Assembly (NCBI GenBank): GCA_036346375.1
Contig: CM070512.1
Span: forward strand, 36,130,466 to 36,194,465
DNA: 64,000 nt
From: Guadua angustifolia
Lineage: Eukaryota > Streptophyta > Magnoliopsida > Poales > Poaceae
Direction: 5' to 3'
The number at the start of each line of letters is the position of its first letter. The first letter of the stretch is position 1. Positions 57,001 to 64,000 of the stretch are shown one piece after another. A program made the position numbers and the translations under genes. The notes below the pieces were generated by a model. The model was not told where the DNA came from. It ran no database searches and saw only the letters and a program-made list of their open reading frames with translations.

Positions 57001-58884
57001 CCTCTAAGCATCTCTTTAAATTTCCTAAAATTCCACAGCACGAATCTTTAATTCACCTTTACATATTCTGAAACTACAGAATTTTATACGAATGTAGAAA
57101 TTAGTTTCATCGAATTTGGAGCTTTAGTTCAAAAGATATTAACATTTGAATTTACTCGGTTTTTCTGAAAATCACTGAAATTCCGAAATACGCATTCTCG
57201 GTTGGAAGGCGCCTTTCCTTGCGCGCGCAAAGACGCGTTTAAACGCGTCGGCCCACTGACAGATGGGGCCCGCTGGTCAGTGACAGTAGACAGGGGTGCA
57301 TGGACTTCGGCTCGCCGCCGGCGAAGCAACACCGGAGTGGCAGAATGGGTTGCGGATTCGGCTTGAGCGTGACAAGGTGAATCTAGGGGTGGCCCTATTT
57401 TGGTGAATGGTGGCCGGGAAGATGGTCATCGCTGGAGAGGTGCGGCGACGCCATGGCCGAGTGGGCGAAAACTCAGCTATCGGCCATCTTTCCGGCGAGC
57501 GAGAACTAGGTGAGCTACAGGGGTACTAGGGGACTTGAACTCACCAGTTGCTCTGGTCGGAGAGGGTCTGTGGAGTGCTGCCGCCGTGTGCCATCCGTGA
57601 AGAAGAAGGGTGGTGGTGCGACGTTGCTGCAGGCAAAATGAAGCAGAGATGGCGGTTGATCAGTAAACCTGGAACACTAGAGGAGCTTCGGGTGCGGTCG
57701 ATTTGAAGGAACGGGGGTGGATTGACCTTACTCACGAAATCCCCCTCTTCGGTGTTCTTGCAGACGAGCAAAGAAGAAAGACTCCGTGCGGTGCTCATGG
57801 CTCAGTGAGACGCAAATATGAGGTATGGGAGAGCAATGCGACTCGAATGGGAAGGTTTCTGGTATTTGGTTTGGTCGCAAATGCACTCGGGTTCGAATTT
57901 CGGACGCACGGCTTCGGTCGTCTTCCTCTGTGCGTGCGCGACGAACTAGTGCGACCTCTCCTCCGGTGCGGCTCGGTGAAGGACAGTCCAATACAGGCAC
58001 GGAAGAGCTGGCTGCGACATGGATGGCGATGACTGCTTCAGACGGGAGCAGGTGAAGACCGGACTGCGACAGGACGAAGGGCTCGTCACTTCTCCTCTGG
58101 CGCGAGAGGAAAGGGGAGAAGAACGATGCAGGGCTGAGGCTAATCGATGGGACCAGGGCCCACTGGCGGTGACCCACGGCTTCGCCTCCGCATCGCCAGC
58201 GCGACAACTTCAACAAGGACCGGGCCCACTTGTCAGCGATAGAGCTGTTTAATGCAATTTGACAGCACAAGAACCCTCCAGATTTTTGCTTAATTCAAGC
58301 ATCAAACTTGACTCAACTTTTACAAAAAAAAATTTCCAAACTTTACTATGAGTCAGACGTCTTCTATAAAATTTTGAGACAAAAACGCCATTTAGATAGT
58401 TTACTAAAATTCTGACATCAAGCACTGCCCTAAAGCTACATTTTGGATTTTGATTTAATTAAAGACTCATTTCTCAATATTTATTTTTGAAACTTTTTTC
58501 AGAATTAGGATCCTCATTATGAGATTACCCTATAATTTTTAAGTGCAAATATTAAGTATTTATTTTATAAAAATTCCGACAATCAATTTTTCTATTTTCT
58601 GTACTTTCTTTATTTGAATTTTTAACAGGCCTAATTAGCTTATTAAATCATGAAAATTTTACCAGTGGTGTGTTGTACACTCAGAGCACTATGGTAATTT
58701 TCTTGGCTTTTAATTTCACCTGATTATTTCTTTCTCTTTACTTATTCACTTTTAACCATTTTCGTACAGCTCAAAATCCAGGAAAATCCAAATTAAACCA
58801 AATAATACAAAGAAAACTCAGAACAACTATTTCATTCCAGTTCATCCGTACATTTCTACTGTTTGAAAACTTGAGGATGTTACA
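54016..58884. mobile_element. LTR-C: second long LTR of the same kind in the transposase gene
   Basis: Starts TGTGAGACCCCATTC, ends GAGGATGTTACA, flanked by ATAAG (54011-54015) and AAAAG (58885-58889). 4869 bp, no coding capacity. Same internal order of blocks as LTR-B: 5' part with GCGGGCACGGCTAATTG, CACAACCGGCTATTGCC, AT-rich middle, GC-rich block (57180-58250), AT-rich end. Confidence 0.75.
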
Positions 58885-61380
58885 AAAAGGCATGCTCAAT
58901 TGCTGCGATGGCACGCTGAAGAGTGTAAGAAGGATGGAATGCTCAGACACCCTGCTGACTCTACGCAGTGGAGGAACATTGATAAAAAATACAAGAAACA
59001 CTTTGCATATGATATGAGGAATATAAGGTTCGAGCTCAATACGGATGGGATGAATCCTTTTGGCAACATGAGTAGTCATCACAGCACTTGACCGGTGACT
59101 TTATGTATCTACAACCTTCCTCCTTGGTTTTGTATGAAGCGAAAGTATATTATGATGTCGCTGCTGATCCAAGGGCCGAGGCAACCTGGCAACGATATCG
59201 ATGTGTACCTCAAACCACTAGATGAAGATCTTCTGGTATTGTTGAACGAGGGTGTATGGGTATGGGATGAGTGTAAAAGAGAGAACTTTATGCTACGCGC
59301 GTTGTTGTTCGTAACCATCAATGATTACCCTGCTCTCGGTAATCTTTCAGGCCAGACTATTAAAGAATTCAATGGATGCGTCCATTGCTTGGGTGATACA
59401 GGTAGCCGCCGGTAGCTGAAATACTGCCGAAAAATGTGTTACGTGCGACATTGTAGGTTTCTTCGTAAAGACCATCCGTATCACAACAACAAGAGAGCTT
59501 TTGATGGTACAAAGGAGACTGCTTCATCTCCAAAACATCGCAATGGCAAAGAGATATTTGCGGTCGTAAAGGATATTAAAATTATCAATGGAAAGGGAGC
59601 CAAGACATAAGTCCGTGTTCGGTGATCTGACTCCTTTGTGGAAAAAGAGATCAGTATTTATGGACCTACCTTATTGGCCGCACCTGGATATTTGACATGC
59701 AATCGACGTTATGCATATAGAGAAGAACGTGTGTGACAGCTTGCTTGGTATTTTACTAGACATACCTGGCAAAACAAAAGATACACTAAAAGCATGGATG
59801 GATTTGAAAGATATGAAACTTAGGAAGGAGCTACATCATGAAGATTTGGGTAAAGGCAAAAAGTACCTTCCAATAGCTTGCTACACTCTTAGCAAGAAAG
59901 AGAAAATTAGTGTGTGTGAGTGCTTGCATGGAGCCAAAGTTCCGTCCAGTTATTCTGCCAACATAAAGAGGCTAGTCTCAATGAAAGACTTGAAATTAAT
60001 TGGCATGAAGTCTCATGATTTCCACATGATGATGACACAGATGCTTTCTATTGCAATTAGGGGTGTTCTGCCAGAGAAAGTGTGAGACACAATTATAAAG
60101 TTGTGTTCATTCTTCAATGTGATTTCACAAAAGGTCATTGATCCCTTGAAACTGGATAAGCTGTAGCAAGATGTGATCCACACTCTATGCCAGCTTGAGA
60201 TGTGCTTCCCTCCATCCTTTTTGGATATTATGGTCCATCTCATTGTTCATATTGTGAAAGAGATACAGTTTCTTGGCCCTATGTTTCTACATCAGATATA
60301 CCCTTTTGAGTGGTTCATGGGGGTTGTGAAGAAATATATTCATAATCAACATCGGCCGGAAGGGTGCATTGCCAAAGGTTGGGGAACCGAGGAGGTAATT
60401 GAGTTTTGCGTCGATTACATGGATCTCAATCCGATTGGTGTGCCCAAATCTCGCCATGAGGGGAGGCTACAGGGCAAAGGGACACTAGGTCAGAAATCGA
60501 TGCGTACTAACGAACGTGCTTCATTCACGCAAGCATATTTTACAGTTCTACACCAATCTGTTGAAGCGGCACTGTATGTTGACTTGTACAAGAATATGCT
60601 AAGAAGAAAAAATCTATTTAAATCTGAGGTTTGGATCACGAGATACCATAGTGATAACTTCGGAGATTGGTTGCTTAGACACATGATGCATACGTAGATA
60701 GAGTGTGCTCAGTTGAGAGCGTTGCCTCAAGGACCGTCATATACAATCTTGAAATTTGAAGGATACGACATAAATGGATATACATTTTATATGAGAGCAC
60801 AAGATAACAAGAACACCAACCAAAACAGCGGTGTCCATATAGATGCCTACGATAGCAATGGCAATATACAGACCTACTACGGATTCATAAAAGAGATTTA
60901 GGAGCTTGATTATGGGTCTTTGAAGGTCCCTCTCTTTCAGTGCTAGTGGGTCAGGCTCCCTAGGGGCGTGAACATCGACAAGTACGGTATCACTACCGTG
61001 GACTTCAAGCACCTCGGATACAGAGAAGAACCATTCATACTTGCTAATGCCATTACACAAATCTTCTTTGTAAGGGACCCAGCTGACAAGGAACACCACG
61101 CGGTTCTTCAAGGAAAAAGAAGGATTGTCGGAATTGAGAATGTAGTCGACGAGGAAGACTACAATCAATTCGATGAGCTTCCTCCTTTTGGTGAGAACAT
61201 TGACCTAGGTCTCATGCAAGACAGTGAGGAAGCTACATACATACGCCACGATCATAACGAAGGTTGAATCGTAGCTTAGTTGTATTAATATACGGATATG
61301 CTTTATTTTGTATGGAGGACATGCTTCAATTTGTAATATACGAATATACTTTATTTTCAGTTACCACTCCCACTACTACA

Positions 61381-61600
61381 TTAGTTAATATAGTATGCAA
61401 ATAATATAGGATGCAAAATGTAAAAAATATTAATACAAACATTAGTTAATATGGTATGCAAATAATATAGGATGCAAAATGTAAACGATATTAATACAAA
61501 CATTAGTTAATATAGTATGCAAAATGTAAAGTATGCAAAATGTAAACAATATTATTATAAACATTAGTTAATATAGTATGCAAAATATAAACAATATTAT
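61381..61600 (+). repeat. 61-bp tandem repeat in CACTA-2
   Basis: TTAGTTAATAT(A/G)GTATGCAAA starts at 61381, 61442, 61503 and 61564; four AT-rich copies downstream of the transposase stop. Confidence 0.85.
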
Positions 61601-61619
61601 GTAAAATGGACTGGGCAAG

Positions 61620-62049
61620 GAGCATCACTGTCGGTTCAAGGATAACCTGGTAGAGATTCTTAGGTATCACTGCCGGTTCAAGAACAAACCGGCAGAGATA
61701 ATTAGGAATCACTGCCGGTTTAAATGTCACCTGGCAGAGATGTGGAGAATCACTGCCGGGTCTAGTATCAACTGACAGTGATGGAGAGGCATTACTGCCA
61801 GTTCTAATGTCAACCGGCAGAGATAGTTAAATCACTGCCGGATTTTTTTTTGTGAACCGGCAGTGATTCTCATTTCTATATAAACAAAGCGCGCCCCAGC
61901 AGTGATATTGTTGTTGTTCGAGCGGGAAATGTCTATTGTGCCGGTTTTTATTGCAAACCGGCAGTGATAAGGCACAGTAATCTATCACTGCCGGCTCGGG
62001 CTTCCCCGGTAGTGATGGGGGGTCGCGGATGAACCTTTGTGTAGTAGTG
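61620..62049. repeat. CACTA-2 right subterminal repeats and terminus
   Basis: Multiple TCACTGCCGGTT(C) and AACCGGCAG(A/T)GAT motifs in alternating orientation, ending TGTGTAGTAGTG at 62049. The next three bases are CTA. Confidence 0.88.
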
Positions 62050-62190
62050 CTACTAATTGACAATACCATTTTCAAGATATGATGCATCGTGCATCAGAAT
62101 TTATTAGTTCTCTCTTTTTGCGTAGTTGTTTCACATGATTATACACATCCTGCTTGACTAATGTGACTGTACTACACTACTTACTGTAGG

Positions 62191-63815
62191 TGTTTATGTG
62201 TGATTGATGATATATGGGAAGAGCAGGCGTGGGATATTATCAATCTTGCTTTGCCTGATGGTAATTGTGGAAGCAAGATAATCACCACCACCCGCAAAAA
62301 GGGTGTTGCAAAACATGCTGGTGGTGTTTATGAGCTACAACCTCTTTCTGACCATTACTCTAAAGAATTACTTAACATGAGATTATTTGGCTATAAAGAT
62401 AGATGTCCACCTCATTTGACCAAAGTCGCTGAAAACATCTTAACTAAATGTGGCGGTGTACCATTGGCCATTATTACTACAGCAAGCCTACTAGCTAATA
62501 AACCAACGCCATAGGAATGGGAGAAGGTGAATGAGTCTATCGGTACAGGAATGGAAAAAAGCTTTGATGTGGACAAGATGAGTAAGATATTGAGTCTCAG
62601 CTACCATGATCTTCCCCCTCATTTGAAGACTTGCTTGTTGTATATAAGCCAATATCCAGAAGATATGGTGATTGGAAGGAATACTTTGGTATCGAGTTGG
62701 ATAGCAGAGGGTTTCATTACCGACAAGGGACATGCTACAGGGGCACGCTTGCAGGAGGTAGGAGAGTCTTACTTCAACGAGCTCATTAACAGAAGCTTAA
62801 TCCAGCCAGTGGAGAGAAACCCTTGTTATGAATACGACCAGGTGTACATTATTGCCGAGTGCATGACATGGTGCTTGAGCTCTTAAATCAGTTCTCAGCG
62901 GAAGAAGGCTTTGTTACCACGTTATTTGCAGATGGTCAGCAAGCTGCAAGTACATCTTCGGTGCAGAAGAAGAAGATTCGCCGGCTATCCCTCCACAATA
63001 GCGACAATACCTTTGCCTCGCTGGAAGCAAGAGAGCAGTTGTCCCAAGTGCGGTCTCTTACTGTCTTTGGCAGTGTTGATTCCATTCCACCCCTATCAAG
63101 CTTTCCAGTTCTACGTGTCTTACAGCTAGAGGACTGCTATAGTATGGTGAACTTAATTGCATCCTAAAAATCATCTTAAGGATCTCGGCAACTTGCGTAT
63201 CCTGAGGTTTCTTCGGCTATATGGTATAAAGGAAATCCCCGAGAGTATAGGGAATCTACAGTTTGCGCACACGTTGGACGTTACAACAAGTTTTCTTCGA
63301 ACAGAAACAAGGTTGCCAAAGTCTTTTGTTAGCCTAGGACAACTGGTGCGGCTAGTGTGTCATGGAGTACAGTTGCCAAAGTCTTTTGTTAACCTAGGAC
63401 AACTGGTGCAGCTGGTCTATCATGGAGTGAGACTCCCACATGGTGTGACTAGGTAATATGAAATCTCTGCAGGAGGTGGTAGGCATCTATGTCGTCACCG
63501 AGTACGAAATGCAAGAAATTGGTATTCTGACTAACCTGAGGATCCTTCATATGGAGGTCGATAATAATGCGAAGCATAATGTAAATTTCAGGGACGCCTT
63601 GCTCAAGTGTCTGCAGAGGTGCAACAAATTAATTACAAGACATAGAGATAGTAGTATATCTATATACAACAAGTTTTCCCGTAGATTTCATGCAAGGGGT
63701 TCCTTCGGGTCTCCAAAGGTTCCTGAGCTATACCACATTTAAGGCATTCCTAGGGTGGATAAATTCCTCGCTCTCCTCCCTACAACTATGAACGAGAAGC
63801 GGAGGCTGCTGTTCT
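62191..63815 (+). pseudogene. NB-LRR pseudogene (NLR-2), close paralogue of NLR-1
   Basis: A TACTGTAG acceptor at ~62190 is followed by CLCVIDDIWEEQAWDI (kinase-2), TTTRKKGVAKH (RNBS-B), CGGVPLAI and then the NLR-1-like remainder at over ~90% DNA similarity by eye. Lesions relative to NLR-1: TAG at 62512-62514 (with a 3-bp loss), a 2-bp insertion at ~62847 just before the MHD region, a frameshift at ~63165, another at ~63450, one at ~63640, and a ~370-bp deletion of the C-terminal LRRs at ~63785. One LRR unit is duplicated at ~63312-63435. Upstream exons (P-loop, coiled coil) were not found in the window. Confidence 0.9.
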
Positions 63816-64000
63816 GATGTAAGGTTGTGTCCCAATCTTTCGATGAGAGCGATAACTGTCAATTTAGTGGAATTGACTTTGACGATCCGACTACAACGTA
63901 CGACGATGATGCGCCTTAGCAATTGCTAAACCAACTCCGGAGGGTTATTGATCTTTTCGTGGGCACAATCAACCTGAACACAATGTTCAATTCCTGCAAG
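63816..64000. other. Downstream flank of NLR-2, nothing recognised
   Basis: Sequence past the last NLR-1-like bases (GAGGCTGCTGTTC) diverges from the NLR-1 flank. No feature seen before the window ends. Confidence 0.3.

Larger units (their letters stand above)
48119..61267 (+). pseudogene. CACTA TNP2-type transposase gene, in three pieces
   Basis: Piece 1, 48119-48821: transposase-associated N-terminal domain (CCPCIDCKNEKQFSN, LLRRGFKPAYTCW) with TAG at 48131 and a frameshift near 48715. Piece 2, 53866-54010: MWYFPIIPRRKRLF. Piece 3, 58890-61267: LLRWHAEECKKDGMLRHP, YNLPPWFCMKRKYIMMSLL, FVTINDYPALGNLSG, HCLGDT, DVMHIEKNVCDSLLG, MHLHQIYPFEWFMGV-type block, LDYG-LKVPLF, NVVDEEDYNQFDELPPFGE. 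The enzyme cuts and moves CACTA elements by binding their ends. Many stops (59089, 59413, 60083, 60166, 60695, 60899) make it inactive. Removing LTR-B and LTR-C with one TSD each restores continuous coding (EFE-KLDA; LFVNI-RHAQLLRWHA). Confidence 0.9.
47300..62049 (+). mobile_element. CACTA-2: large CACTA transposon remnant with transposase gene
   Basis: Right end is clear: subterminal CACTGCCGGTT motifs at 61625-62005 and the terminal TGTAGTAGTG ending at 62049. The left side has the same subterminal motifs (47308-47470), but no CACTACTAC terminus was found, so the left edge is approximate and possibly lost. A TNP2-type transposase gene lies between. Two long LTRs (LTR-B, LTR-C) are nested in that gene. 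It shares terminal and subterminal motifs with CACTA-1. The right end lies ~140 bp before the surviving NLR-2 exon, apparently within its intron. Confidence 0.85.

Noticed and set aside
57541..58270. Open frames on both strands in the GC-rich part of LTR-C
   Set aside because: Lie within a non-coding LTR and are not conserved in LTR-B.

Overview
This is plant nuclear DNA, almost certainly from a grass. It carries a CC-type NB-LRR (NLR) resistance gene of the kind amplified in grasses, Ty1/copia retrotransposons with plant-type tRNA-Met primer sites, CACTA transposons with 'CACTGCCGGT' subterminal repeats, grass-type MITEs, and intron-containing fragments of ordinary plant genes. Nothing bacterial or viral is present (no operons, no CRISPR, no rRNA or tRNA genes). 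Coordinates of transposon ends come from matching terminal repeats and target-site duplications (TSDs) read directly in the sequence.

Layout. (1) 1-1820: 3' part of an open NLR gene, entering from outside the window. (2) 1.8-5.7 kb: intergenic DNA with a Mutator-like MITE and a LINE 3' remnant. (3) 5698-13190: a minus-strand Copia element (Copia-I, TSD CTCAC). Its 5' LTR holds a 1.87-kb non-autonomous CACTA element, and its RNase H region holds a 530-bp internally deleted Copia. (4) 14.6-30.7 kb: a broken ribosomal protein S26 gene on the minus strand. A very long LTR (LTR-A, 14838-29898) sits in its intron, and an 11.6-kb SIRE/Maximus-type Copia (Copia-II, 17365-29012, TSD ACCTG) sits inside LTR-A. 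(5) 30.9-46.0 kb: a minus-strand amino-acid transporter fragment (AVT/ANTL1-like) cut by Copia-III (30889-37312, TSD AGAGA) and Copia-IV (38340-45882). (6) 46.2-46.8 kb: two MITE-like sequences. (7) ~47.3-62.05 kb: a large CACTA element with a TNP2-type transposase gene, itself split by two related ~5-kb LTRs (LTR-B, TSD GAAAA; LTR-C, TSD ATAAG/AAAAG). (8) 62191-~63815: a second NLR copy, very similar to the first but broken by stops, frameshifts and a ~370-bp deletion.

In outline, this is an NLR cluster with about 60 kb of nested transposons between two paralogous copies. Only NLR-1 looks like a potentially functional host gene. All retrotransposon and transposase reading frames are damaged.

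Most notable points: the SIRE-type Copia with arrays of TTCGGA-N3-TCCGAA palindromes and an extra third ORF downstream of pol; the S26 and transporter fragments lying side by side and each cut by nested insertions; the transposase gene whose empty sites can be rebuilt exactly from the TSDs; and the damaged NLR copy with a duplicated LRR unit.
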